Below are positions 1 through 6,421 of a DNA stretch of 16,552 nucleotides, in pieces. The position numbers and the translations under genes were made by a program. The notes under the pieces were generated by a model that ran no database searches, was not told the DNA's origin, and saw only the letters and a program-made list of their open reading frames with translations. The stretch is from VRUE01 sp040904405 (GTDB lineage: Bacteria; Actinomycetota; Thermoleophilia; Solirubrobacterales; 70-9), in NCBI GenBank assembly GCA_040904405.1, contig JBBDTK010000139.1, positions 1 through 16,552 of the forward strand, in the 5' to 3' direction. How positions within the stretch are numbered: position 1 is the first letter of the stretch; each line of letters begins with the position of its first letter.

Positions 1-33
1 AAACGATCTTAATTTCCGTTTGCGTGTACTAGC

Positions 34-79
34 CGCTGCGGACTTTGTACGTGCCCTGGGACGTACAAAGTCCGCAGCG
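34..79. repeat. Long perfect inverted repeat (19-bp stem, 8-nt loop)
   Basis: Arms at 34-52 and 61-79 are exact reverse complements around an 8-nt loop (GCCCTGGG). The structure starts five bases beyond the stop codon of the oxidoreductase at 84-1352, so it is placed to terminate that gene or to stabilise its mRNA 3' end. No T-run follows on either strand, so it is not a classical intrinsic terminator. The stem holds ACTTTGTACGT, more AT-rich than the surroundings. It could be one copy of a dispersed palindromic repeat family; only one copy lies in this window. Confidence 0.7.
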
Positions 80-83
80 CTGC

Positions 84-1352
84 TCAGGAGACGACCGAGA
101 AGCGCAGCCCGGCGCGCTCGAAGCGGTCGAGCCCGGCGGTGCCGAGGGCGATCGCCGGCGTCAGGCAGCCGCCGCGCTCGGGCGTGATGCCGGGCTCGGC
201 GAGCATCAGCCCGGCCTCGCCGAGCATCTTCGCCGTCGCCAGGTAGCCGGGGTGACCGTCGGCGTCGAGCCGGGTGCGAACGTGGTGGCCGCCGCTAGTG
301 CGGGCGTCGACCTCGACCTGCCAGCTCCACTGCTCGAGCCGCTCGCCGGAGGGGCCGAAGCCGGAGCCCGGCAGCACTCGGCGCAGGGCGGCAGCGGCCC
401 GGCTGCGGACCTTGGGGTTGGCGCGGCTGAGCGCGCGGAAGCCGGCCTGGGTGCCGGCCAGCGCGGCGGCGGCCACGTAGCGCAACGGCAGCGTGGCGGA
501 AGAGCCGGGCATCGTCATTCCCTCGCGGTAGCGGAAGGGGGTGGCGGGGCGGCCGGCGGCGGCCGCGGCGAGCAGGGCGGTGCGGTGGATCACGGCGGGG
601 TTGATGAAGGCCGCGGGCGCCATCGGCGCGATCACCTCGCCGTCGACGTTGACGCGGGGTGCGAGCGGGATCGGACTGCGCTGCCGCACCTCGGCCGCCG
701 TGGCCGGGTCGGGGATCAGCGCCGCCGGGTCGGCGATCTCGGTCGCGCCCTCGGCGCCAATCGCCTCGGCGGTGCTCTGCATCGTCCCGCCGGAGACGAT
801 GTCGGCGAGGCCGAGCCGGCCCGAGGGCTGCTGGGTCGCGACCTCGTGGTCGACCTCAGCGAGGTCCTCGTCCCAGCGCTGGCGCGCGGTCTCGGCCGCG
901 AGCTGCACGACCAGGTCCGGCGGCAGCGCCTCGAAGCCGCTCACCTGGACCACCTTCACCCCGGCCCCGGCGGCGCGCTCGTGGAAGGCGTCGATCGTGC
1001 GCCGCACGAAGGGCATCTCCCCGGTCAGGTCGACGTAGTGGGCGCCGCCGGCGACACAGGCCTGGATCACCGGCTCGCCATAGAGCGTGTACGGGCCGAC
1101 GAGGTCGAGAACCACGCGGGTGCGCGAAGCCATCGCCGCCAGGGAGTCGGGGTCGGCGACATCGGCGACGATCGTCTCCGGCGCGGTGACACCGACCTCG
1201 GCGAGAACGCGCTCGAGCTTGGCCGGGTCGCGCCCGGCGACCGCCCACTTCGCGTCGAGCTCGCCGGCGCGCTCCGCCAGGTAGGCGGCGACACGCCGGC
1301 CGGTGACGCCGGAGGCGCCAAAGACAACGACGGAGAGGTCCCTATCGCTCAC
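84..1352 (-). CDS. Saccharopine dehydrogenase-like / trans-acting enoyl reductase family NAD(P)-binding protein
   Basis: This is a 422-residue oxidoreductase. The N-terminus carries the Rossmann loop GASGVTG (about residues 12-18), followed by an AGRDPAKLE stretch and the segment VLDLVGPYTLYGEPV, which is typical of the saccharopine-dehydrogenase NADP-binding fold. The length matches the mycobacterial trans-acting enoyl reductase family (about 420 aa). Members with known roles work on polyketide or lipid precursors; the substrate here is unknown. The start is the GTG at 1350-1352. A longer reading back to about 1592 would run through the tRNA-Val gene at 1405-1477, so it is rejected. No strong Shine-Dalgarno precedes the GTG. 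The gene stands alone, with a long inverted repeat just past its stop and a tRNA upstream. Family assignment is firm; the reaction is not. Confidence 0.88.
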   Translation of the reverse strand: MSDRDLSVVVFGASGVTGRRVAAYLAERAGELDAKWAVAGRDPAKLERVLAEVGVTAPETIVADVADPDSLAAMASRTRVVLDLVGPYTLYGEPVIQACVAGGAHYVDLTGEMPFVRRTIDAFHERAAGAGVKVVQVSGFEALPPDLVVQLAAETARQRWDEDLAEVDHEVATQQPSGRLGLADIVSGGTMQSTAEAIGAEGATEIADPAALIPDPATAAEVRQRSPIPLAPRVNVDGEVIAPMAPAAFINPAVIHRTALLAAAAAGRPATPFRYREGMTMPGSSATLPLRYVAAAALAGTQAGFRALSRANPKVRSRAAAALRRVLPGSGFGPSGERLEQWSWQVEVDARTSGGHHVRTRLDADGHPGYLATAKMLGEAGLMLAEPGITPERGGCLTPAIALGTAGLDRFERAGLRFSVVS

Positions 1353-1404
1353 CGCGCGGACGATAGCGGTGACCCGGCGCGCGAGTGAGCAGGCCGTGTC
1401 GGGA

Positions 1405-1477
1405 TGGGCGGTGACGGGCTCGAACCGCCGACCCTCTGCTTGTAAGGCAGATGCTCTCCCAACTGAGCTAACCGCCC
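1405..1477 (-). tRNA. tRNA-Val (anticodon UAC)
   Basis: This is a complete 73-nt cloverleaf on the minus strand. The acceptor GGGCGGT pairs with ACCGCCC, the discriminator is A, the D-stem GCTC pairs with GAGC, the anticodon stem is CTGC/GCAG-like, and the loop CTTACAA gives anticodon TAC. The T-loop is GTTCGAG-like with the canonical TTCGA core. No CCA is encoded. It lies just upstream of the oxidoreductase and shows no sign of being an integration site, unlike the tRNA-Glu about 2.8 kb to the right. Confidence 0.97.
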
Positions 1478-1622
1478 GGGGAGCCTCGATTATGCGGCAT
1501 TGGGACTGCCGGAGTCCAGCCCCGTGGGGAGACTCGCAGGCGGCGGGGGTCGACGCAGGGCGTCTCATGATCAGGATGCGGCCGCTGTTCATCCCGCCCC
1601 GGCGACCTGGCAGGATGCGGGC

Positions 1623-1952
1623 GTGGACTCGGCGATCCTCTGGCGGGTGGCGGTCGTGCAGGCCGCCGGGGTGGTGGCGCTCTCGCTGCTACTCGCCCTG
1701 CTGCTGCCGCGCAGCTTCTTCGAGAGCTGGGGTTGGCTGAGCGGACCGCTCGCCTGGCTGCTCTGCGCCCGGCTGACCGCCTGGGTGGTGGGCCTGCCGC
1801 CCGTGCCGGTCCTGGCGAGAGCGGTCCTCGCCGGCATCCCCAGCCTGCTCTTCGTCATCCTCGGCCTGCACTGGCTGGGAGCGCTGGTAGCCGTGGCGAT
1901 CCTCGCCGCCTGGTGCGCCCACATGCCACGGCCCGTCGTCTCCGACGGGTAG
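1623..1952 (+). CDS. Small multi-pass membrane protein, unknown function
   Basis: This is a 109-residue hydrophobic protein with about four predicted transmembrane segments (roughly residues 9-28, 39-57, 63-80 and 84-99). The ends are short and polar, and the tail reads PRPVVSDG. The GTG at 1623 is chosen because the hydrophobic protein begins directly after it. The same frame stays open further upstream, but that part is not membrane-like and runs toward the tRNA-Val gene. Codon use and GC match the flanking chromosome, so this is the last chromosomal gene before the integrated region, ending 33 bp before the tRNA-Glu remnant. I do not recognise a named family. Confidence 0.72.
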   Translation: MDSAILWRVAVVQAAGVVALSLLLALLLPRSFFESWGWLSGPLAWLLCARLTAWVVGLPPVPVLARAVLAGIPSLLFVILGLHWLGALVAVAILAAWCAHMPRPVVSDG

Positions 1953-1985
1953 GCGCTGAGCCTTTACCTCGATACCGGCCCCTCC

Positions 1986-2028
1986 ATGCGCCCGACGAGA
2001 ATCGAACTCGCGACCTTCGGCTTGAAAG
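1986..2028 (-). repeat. Left attachment site: displaced 3' half of tRNA-Glu
   Basis: These 43 bp are identical to 4252-4294, the 3' half of the complete tRNA-Glu plus flanking bases: anticodon loop, variable region, T-arm, 3' acceptor strand and discriminator. Identity stops directly after the core TTGAAAG (2022-2028); the next base is G here and A in the full gene. No 5' half follows, so this copy cannot encode a tRNA. It marks the left border between the chromosome and integrated DNA. The crossover lies in or next to the anticodon loop, a common site for tyrosine recombinases. Confidence 0.9.
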
Positions 2029-2095
2029 GACGGCGGTGGCCCGCATGGGGAGCGAGGTTGCAGCGGTTATGAGACTGGAATGAGACCCGCAGGAG

Positions 2096-2257
2096 CTACC
2101 GCTCGGGCGGGCGGTCTTCCTCGCAACCGCCCCCTGCCTCCAGATCCTCGATCTTCAAACCCTCGCTCGTAAGCAACTCACGTTCGAGCCGCCGAACGTC
2201 GGCCATCGTCATGCCCGAGGGCAAGAGATATCCATCTGGCAATGTCGGCGTTCCCAT
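2096..2257 (-). CDS. Possible small protein at the left end of element 1 (uncertain)
   Basis: This would be a 53-residue product starting MGTPTLPDGYLLPSG and ending in an acidic, then Arg/Pro-rich tail. The ATG at 2255-2257 has an AGG about nine bases upstream; a longer start at 2312-2314 has no ribosome-binding site and would face the start of the plus-strand small gene at 2313. The middle segment (MADVRRLERELLTSEGLKIEDLE) looks like a real amphipathic helix rather than a shadow, which is why it is listed. No family is recognised. It could be non-coding. Confidence 0.3.
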   Translation of the reverse strand: MGTPTLPDGYLLPSGMTMADVRRLERELLTSEGLKIEDLEAGGGCEEDRPPER

Positions 2258-2312
2258 CGTCGGCAACCTGAGGAGAAAGGTATCGACGCCGGCGGGGAGT
2301 ATCTTGGGGGCC

Positions 2313-2501
2313 ATGCATCGCGACGCCTTGAAGATCCTTGCGGCCGGTCGTCGTCGCCGTCTGCGGGACAACGCCCCCCCGAAGCTCGACCTAACCGCCG
2401 AGGAGATCGAGCGATCGACTGGAACGGCGATGCGCCTCGCTGAGGCGTCGAGGTCGCAGGCAGAAGAGCGGGCCAGCGCCGACACGGCCCGGCCTACGTA
2501 G
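2313..2501 (+). CDS. Small basic/helical protein, candidate antitoxin partner
   Basis: This is a 62-residue protein with ATG at 2313 and a G-rich Shine-Dalgarno (TTGGGGG) close upstream. It contains an Arg-rich stretch (AAGRRRRLRDN) followed by a predicted helix (TAEEIERSTGTAMRLAEA). It ends 24 bp before a GTG-initiated gene that resembles the N-terminus of a Fic domain protein, so the pair has the small-upstream/larger-downstream layout of toxin-antitoxin modules. The Fic antitoxin inhibitory motif (S/T-x3-E-G/N) is not clearly present. The antitoxin role is therefore inferred from position alone. Confidence 0.42.
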   Translation: MHRDALKILAAGRRRRLRDNAPPKLDLTAEEIERSTGTAMRLAEASRSQAEERASADTARPT

Positions 2502-2525
2502 TCCTCGGATCGAGACAGGCGCACC

Positions 2526-2837
2526 GTGCCGGGAGCGTTCGACGCGTCTGCTGAGTTCGATCACGATCCACTCGCGACCGCAGACGAGATTCAGCACGGC
2601 GGCGAGGAGGCGTTGCGGTGGCGGGAGACCGTCGCCACCTCGGCCGAGCCACGTCCGCTCGACCTCCAGCTGGTCAAAGAGATCCACTTCCGTTGGTTCG
2701 AGACCACGTTCCCGGCCGACGCCGGGCGGTTTCGGACCGAGATGGTCCTGAACCGCAAGGGGACGGCCGTAGAGGTCGACGCCATTCCCCGAACTGGCTC
2801 TCAACGGTGCGGAGGATCTCGAAGCGATCCTCGCTGA
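2526..2837 (+). pseudogene. Frameshifted Fic-like gene fragment
   Basis: The GTG-started frame encodes about 88 meaningful residues. The core LVKEIHFRWFETTFPADAGRFRTEM resembles the N-terminal part of Fic (AMP/NMP-transferase) domains, where a helix ending in an AGRFRT-type motif precedes the catalytic region. Around 2787-2790, within a CCCC run, the coding signal moves to the next frame, which stays open to a stop at 3118-3120 and runs into the 3' end of the convergent ATPase gene. No catalytic motif HxFx(D/E)GNGR appears in either frame, so any Fic enzyme here is inactive or truncated. Similarity is judged by eye. An unrelated small protein cannot be ruled out. Confidence 0.45.
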
Positions 2838-3004
2838 GGGGCCAAGCGCCGCCGTATCGCGCAACTACTGGATCAAGGCCAACTATCACCGCCACGACCA
2901 GGAAGATTGGTGGGAGAGAGGCTGGATCAGTGAAGACGCGGACCATCGCCTCGTAGCGGCCGGCGGCCTTGGCGAAGCGGTGCATGTCCTCGAAGCTTCC
3001 GGGC

Positions 3005-4183
3005 TCAGGCGCTGCGGCGGAGCAGGAAGTCGCGGGACTTGGGGGCCGTGTAGCGATACTCGCCCTTGCGAACTCGATACAGAGCGCCAGCCTCGACGAG
3101 CCTGCCAAGCAAAACGTTGACGTTGCCCGGAGTCTTGTCGGAAACCCTGGCGAGATCGGACGCGCGCAGCGGTGGATACCTGCACTCGGCGGAGGCGAGC
3201 AACACATCCTGCTCAGCCGGGGTCAGGGTTGAGATACGGGGCTCGTAGAAATCGGTGTCCAAGCGCCTGTAGATCTCAGGCCGCGCCGCGCCGAGCAAGT
3301 CGCTCGTGATGCGGTCAACTCCGGCGACTTCGGCAGTGTCCCACAACTCCGATCCCCATAGCTGAATGAAGTAGGGGTAGCCCTCCACCTCCTGGGTCAC
3401 GGCCTCCGCAACCGCATCGTCCGCCCTGCGTCCGGTTGCCTCGAGCGGCCGGCTGAACGCGGCGACCGCCTCCTCCGGAGGAAGCGAATCGACTTCCTCG
3501 CCGCGAAAGAGGCGCTCGCTATAGGAACGAGCCTGCTGCAGATTTCCCGCCAGCGTGGGCAGCCCGCAGACCACCAGTGCCAGGGGCAACTCCTGCCGCT
3601 GGAGCGCCACGATGGGCGCGATCAGGAGAGACAGCGGGTGGTCGCCATGACGGTCACGCTCGTCCCGGATCAGTTGCGCCTCATCCAGAAGCAGGACGAT
3701 CCCTTCGCGGCCCTTGGCCACCGCCATCTCCACGCTGGCGAAGAGTTCCTTGGCGAGGTCGCTCTCTCGCTCAGAGCCTGGAGCGATGGATAGCGAGACG
3801 TCCTCCCAGGTGATCGAGAGTTTGCCTGCCCGCAGGGCACGTCCGGCCGCCGTGCGAATGCGCTCGAAGCGGGAGAGCCGCTCCCGCGTCTGCTGGAGCA
3901 GCCCGCCGACGGCGCCCTGAAGCGTTTCGTCCGTGTTGTGCGAAGGCTGGAACTCGAATTCGGCCGGCTGCCAGTTCGCCTCCTCGGCTTGCTCGGCGAA
4001 TGCTCCAAGGAGCACCGTCTTGCCGACCCCTCGCAATCCCGTGACGCGCATGCACGCCTGCTGCTCGGGCGCCGCCCGCAGCATCGCCGAGAAGCGGCCA
4101 AGCGACGGAGCACGACCAGCGAGATACAGCGGACGGACGCCTACGCCAGGCCGATACGGGTTCTTTCTCGGAGCGGCAGTCAT
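3005..4183 (-). CDS. AAA+ ATPase with C-terminal winged helix (Orc1/STAND-like ATP-binding protein)
   Basis: This is a 392-residue protein. The N-terminal NPYRPGVGVRPLYLAGR is the typical entry segment of a bacterial AAA ATPase family related to the archaeal/Orc1-like group. Walker A is GLRGVGKT (residues 49-56), Walker B is IVLLLDEAQ (162-170), and a sensor-1-like strand VVCGLPT lies at 204-210. Residues about 319-388 form a winged-helix-like region with a basic tail, suggesting DNA binding. It is the only intact sizeable gene in element 1. The ATG at 4181-4183 has no Shine-Dalgarno and lies 13 bp from a palindrome, so the mRNA may have a very short leader. Solitary ATPases of this kind occur on islands, sometimes with defence roles; that role here is inference only. 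Confidence 0.88.
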   Translation of the reverse strand: MTAAPRKNPYRPGVGVRPLYLAGRAPSLGRFSAMLRAAPEQQACMRVTGLRGVGKTVLLGAFAEQAEEANWQPAEFEFQPSHNTDETLQGAVGGLLQQTRERLSRFERIRTAAGRALRAGKLSITWEDVSLSIAPGSERESDLAKELFASVEMAVAKGREGIVLLLDEAQLIRDERDRHGDHPLSLLIAPIVALQRQELPLALVVCGLPTLAGNLQQARSYSERLFRGEEVDSLPPEEAVAAFSRPLEATGRRADDAVAEAVTQEVEGYPYFIQLWGSELWDTAEVAGVDRITSDLLGAARPEIYRRLDTDFYEPRISTLTPAEQDVLLASAECRYPPLRASDLARVSDKTPGNVNVLLGRLVEAGALYRVRKGEYRYTAPKSRDFLLRRSA

Positions 4184-4196
4184 TACAGAGTACTTG

Positions 4197-4215
4197 TTAG
4201 GATTGCATATCCTAA
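4197..4215. promoter_or_regulatory. Operator-like palindrome before the AAA ATPase gene
   Basis: This is a perfect inverted repeat, TTAGGAT-N5-ATCCTAA, centred about 23 bp upstream of the ATPase ATG in an AT-rich patch. Its size and place fit a dimeric repressor site overlapping the promoter. The ATPase has a winged helix, so autoregulation is possible, but no regulator is assigned. Confidence 0.5.
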
Positions 4216-4252
4216 AGCGCAGCCTGTAATGAGTGCAGCTTCGAAGCTGGAA

Positions 4253-4348
4253 TGCGCCCGACGAGAATCGAACTCGCGACCTTCGGCTTGAAAGACCGAC
4301 GCTCTTTGGTCCCCGTGAAGGGACCGTTGACCACTGAGCTACGGGCGC
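4253..4348 (-). tRNA. tRNA-Glu (anticodon UUC) with hairpin insertion in the D-loop
   Basis: On the minus strand the acceptor GCGCCCG pairs with CGGGCGC and the discriminator is A. The D-stem is GCTC/GAGC, the anticodon stem TCGGT/GCCGA encloses loop CTTTCAA (anticodon TTC), and the T-arm GCGAG/CTCGT has loop TTCGATT. The total is 96 nt instead of about 74 because the D-loop is 31 nt long. The extra bases contain a perfect 6-bp hairpin, GGTCCC-TTCACG-GGGACC. All other arms are canonical. CCA is not encoded. This is the only complete copy among three. Its 3' half borders element 1 and its 5' half borders element 2, so its upstream promoter region is now element DNA. Whether it is processed and charged cannot be read from the sequence. 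Confidence 0.85.
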
Positions 4349-4349
4349 C
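4288..4349 (-). repeat. Left copy of the 62-bp element 2 direct repeat (within tRNA-Glu)
   Basis: The block is identical base for base to 12325-12386, offset by 8,037 bp. It runs from TTGAAAG (core, anticodon loop) to one base beyond the tRNA 5' end and includes the D-loop insertion. The element thus carries the 5' half of its target gene, whereas most tRNA-integrating elements carry the 3' half. Confidence 0.93.
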
Positions 4350-4414
4350 TATTCCTGCAAATCGGCTATTTCTCGGGGCGCATCTCCGAGCCCATCGGGA
4401 AGACCTCAAACGGC

Positions 4415-4437
4415 CCGGCCCCGATTCCGCCCTTCCG
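4415..4437 (+). repeat. Terminal 23-bp direct repeat, left copy (candidate integrase arm site)
   Basis: It is identical to 12173-12195 and in the same orientation, starting 66 bp inside the left end. Its central unit GCCCCGATT also occurs twice, inverted, at 9681-9700. In the excised circle the two end copies would flank the crossover core, as arm-type sites of tyrosine integrases do. Confidence 0.7.
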
Positions 4438-4561
4438 CGCCCCTCAAAAGCCGCGTTGCAGCAAACCGATTCTAGGCGAGCCGCCCAGGCGATGCCGCGA
4501 CGGCCTGCGTCAGGGAAGCTGCTTTCTCGATTGCGAGGACCAGTCTGGCTAGGCTCAGCGT

Positions 4562-5284
4562 GTGCGGGTTCCCGGCTGGCAGACCACGGCTTCGTTTCTG
4601 GACAAGGTTCTGGACAACCGATACGTCCGGTGGGCAGGTGGGGCCTTCTTCCTCTTCGGCCTGCTGCGAGCGGTAGTCGCGGTAGTCGGAAACAACCCGT
4701 TGACCGTATTCACCGTCGCTCTGATTGCGGTCGGCGTGATCCTGCTAGCCCTCCCCTACATCGAGCGACAGGCCCGGGGGCGGATGAGCCCGGCCAAGGA
4801 GCGCTCAGCGCCGGAATCGCCTCCAACCCGGCCAATGACTTGGGCCGACCTGAAAGCGGCACGGGTGCCGCATACCGAGCCTCCGGATTCACCCGGTGAT
4901 GGCGGGGATGATTCCGAGCCAGGCGAAGAGAAGGTGAAGCCGACGGCAAGGTCCAGTAGTCCCTCAGGCATGGCCGCGTTGGAGAAGCTCTATACGGAGG
5001 GCGACCGAATGCAGAAAGCGGCGACCCCCTTCATCGCGGCGGTCGGTGGCTTGATGAGCTACGGCCCGCCTCCGAGCGATGCGGACATCGACAACTGGAA
5101 AAGACGAGTGCTGGAAGCCCTGCCCCCTGCCGCCAGAGGAAAGTTTCGGGTCGCACCGCTCAAAGCTGAGGTGGATAGCCCGATAGCGCGCATGGCCGGC
5201 CTCGGGTCTATGGAAAGCGAGAAGGCGCGACGCCTGAAACGCCATATGCAGGTGCTTGAGGAGATCATGGGCAGGTTGGCCTAG
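4562..5284 (+). CDS. Two-TM membrane protein with cytoplasmic-type tail, unknown function
   Basis: This is a 240-residue protein with GTG start at 4562. Two adjacent transmembrane segments (about 22-43 and 46-67, joined by GNN) form a hairpin. A long Pro/Glu/Ser-rich linker (about 75-140) follows, then a compact helical C-terminal domain (about 145-240) ending in MQVLEEIMGRLA. It is the only plus-strand cargo gene at the left end of element 2 and is not coupled to another gene. The start is not backed by a strong Shine-Dalgarno. No family is recognised. A membrane hairpin with a soluble tail fits an envelope-located effector, but nothing shows function. Confidence 0.68.
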   Translation: MRVPGWQTTASFLDKVLDNRYVRWAGGAFFLFGLLRAVVAVVGNNPLTVFTVALIAVGVILLALPYIERQARGRMSPAKERSAPESPPTRPMTWADLKAARVPHTEPPDSPGDGGDDSEPGEEKVKPTARSSSPSGMAALEKLYTEGDRMQKAATPFIAAVGGLMSYGPPPSDADIDNWKRRVLEALPPAARGKFRVAPLKAEVDSPIARMAGLGSMESEKARRLKRHMQVLEEIMGRLA

Positions 5285-5295
5285 CTCTCACGTTG

Positions 5296-5332
5296 CCTGG
5301 CCGCTTGGCCCCTACCCAAGGGGTAGCCCAGG
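5296..5332 (+). terminator. Hairpin in the convergent gap, possible terminator
   Basis: Inner arms CTACCC (5312-5317) and GGGTAG (5321-5326) with a 3-nt loop sit inside outer arms CCTGG/CCAGG. It starts 11 bp after the stop of the membrane protein gene, in the gap between two convergent genes (5285-5491). No T-run follows, so termination strength is uncertain. Nothing else recognisable lies in this gap. Confidence 0.35.
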
Positions 5333-5491
5333 AAAGCCCGCCCGAAGCCGCGAGCGGGGCGCGTATCTGGTCTCCGCTGTGGCAACGGGGCCTTCTCGTA
5401 TGGCCGGGCATTGGCGACTACTTATTTGGCTGACCGGCAGCCACAGCCGCGCCGAAGCCTTCGCGTCGGCAGATAGTTGCGAAGACGCCGA

Positions 5492-6289
5492 TCAAAAGAA
5501 GACGCAGCGGCGCTTGCGGCGCTTGATCTCCGGGTAGCGCCGCTGTTCTCCGAATTCAACTTCGCCGTAGAAATCAACGCGGAAGACCGCGCTGCACAGG
5601 CGGAACGTGTTGTTGTATATCGCCGCGCACCGCCACCCCCCTTTTCGAGCCGCACAGCGCAGGCGGCTTACGTATTGACTTCGGAGCCGTCGCAAGATCG
5701 CCCGGTGAGCTTTCCAGCGGGGTTCCCCAACTCGATGAGTTGGGACGCAGCGGGGCACTTTGAAGACGCCGACTAAATGTTCCTGCCAGCCGGAACCCAG
5801 GTCGTCCCATACGGTCGTTTCCCATCGCATCCGGCCGGTGTTAGCGCATGACCACAGATAGCCAGCGGAGCCGAATGCACCTTCATCATCGCCGTTGAAG
5901 TCTTCTTCCCCCACGGCGGCAACAACCGTTCCATCGCCAGAGAAAACTCGCTGCCACAATACTCGGCCACCCTGCTTGACCGCGACGGACCACGGGCACG
6001 TGTGTTCCGGCTGGTAGCTGTAGCCCTCGGTCCAGGGTTCGTCCGGCCTCGGCGGCGGGTACACCTTTGGTGGAAGCGGGCATCCGCTGCCTTGATATCC
6101 AGCGCGGTTCTGAACGGAGAACGTAGTGCGAGAAACGTTCGGTTCGTTTTTGACCATCGGAGAGGCTGACGCAACAGTCGGCAGGAGGATGCATACAGCC
6201 ACAGCCGCCGCCCCGATAATTAGATTGATGCCCGGCAACCGCGATGGCAATCGCCGGTTGGCACCGGGGGTTACGTGACTCCGCTTCAT
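5492..6289 (-). CDS. Secreted Cys-containing protein with signal peptide, unknown function
   Basis: This is a 265-residue protein. The ATG at 6287-6289 is chosen because GGGAGG lies six to seven bases upstream. The N-terminus is basic, followed by a hydrophobic segment (about 22-40) and the signal-peptidase site ASA-S near residue 42. The mature part is rich in aromatic residues, with several scattered cysteines (around 70, 98 and in the C-terminal third) that could form disulfides. It has a DFNGDDEG stretch like a Ca2+-binding loop and ends in a strongly basic tail (KRRKRRCVFF). It is transcribed alone from a promoter region holding the same 32-bp element as the lipoprotein operon. No family is recognised. 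Confidence 0.75.
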   Translation of the reverse strand: MKRSHVTPGANRRLPSRLPGINLIIGAAAVAVCILLPTVASASPMVKNEPNVSRTTFSVQNRAGYQGSGCPLPPKVYPPPRPDEPWTEGYSYQPEHTCPWSVAVKQGGRVLWQRVFSGDGTVVAAVGEEDFNGDDEGAFGSAGYLWSCANTGRMRWETTVWDDLGSGWQEHLVGVFKVPRCVPTHRVGEPRWKAHRAILRRLRSQYVSRLRCAARKGGWRCAAIYNNTFRLCSAVFRVDFYGEVEFGEQRRYPEIKRRKRRCVFF

Positions 6290-6330
6290 GCTTCCTCCCA
6301 CCTTCGCCTTCGATTCGATCTTTCACGATT

Positions 6331-6362
6331 TTACCGCTTTGGTTCTAGCCGTTTTGGTTATC
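6331..6362. promoter_or_regulatory. Shared 32-bp promoter/operator, copy A
   Basis: It matches 7315-7346 at 29 of 32 positions; mismatches are single substitutions. It lies 42-73 bp upstream of the secreted-protein ATG. Read on the minus strand it holds AACC half-elements and ends next to TAAAAT, a good -10. Because copy B lies beside an XRE repressor gene, this is probably an operator for that repressor. Confidence 0.65.
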
Positions 6363-6421
6363 GGCGGATGGCAACTGCCTATTGGAGAACCGGCCACCAT
6401 GCCCCCCATCCTGAGGACGTA

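Larger units (their letters stand above)
2022..4287. mobile_element. Element 1: 2.27-kb integrase-less island in tRNA-Glu
   Basis: It is bounded on the left by the tRNA-Glu 3'-half fragment and on the right by the complete tRNA-Glu, with a 43-bp direct repeat spanning the shared part. It contains an AAA+ ATPase gene and a short degenerate gene pair, but no recombinase or replication gene. This layout fits a cis-mobilizable element or a decayed island that used the same site as the neighbouring integrase-bearing element. Element 2's arm repeat (GCCCCGATT) was not seen inside it, so mobilisation by that integrase is uncertain. The alternative is that elements 1 and 2 form a single island that has acquired an internal tRNA copy. 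Confidence 0.75.

Noticed and set aside
45..1388. Long open frame on the plus strand opposite the oxidoreductase gene
   Set aside because: Its translation is Gly/Arg/Ala-rich and low in complexity, typical of the antisense of a GC-rich gene, while the minus strand has a clear Rossmann-fold protein.
1353..1592. N-terminal extension of the oxidoreductase on the minus strand
   Set aside because: It would read through the tRNA-Val gene at 1405-1477, and the Rossmann fold begins directly after the GTG at 1350-1352.
2674..3207. Minus-strand frame downstream of the AAA ATPase
   Set aside because: Part of it (EDMHRFAKAAGRYEAM) looks protein-like, but the ATG has no usable ribosome-binding site and the rest lies antisense to the Fic-like segment and overlaps the ATPase 3' end. 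The Fic-like reading was preferred; the choice is not certain.
5489..5527. GATCAA...TTGATC inverted repeat at the end of the secreted-protein gene
   Set aside because: It lies within codons for the Lys/Arg-rich tail and stop, with a long spacer; probably chance.
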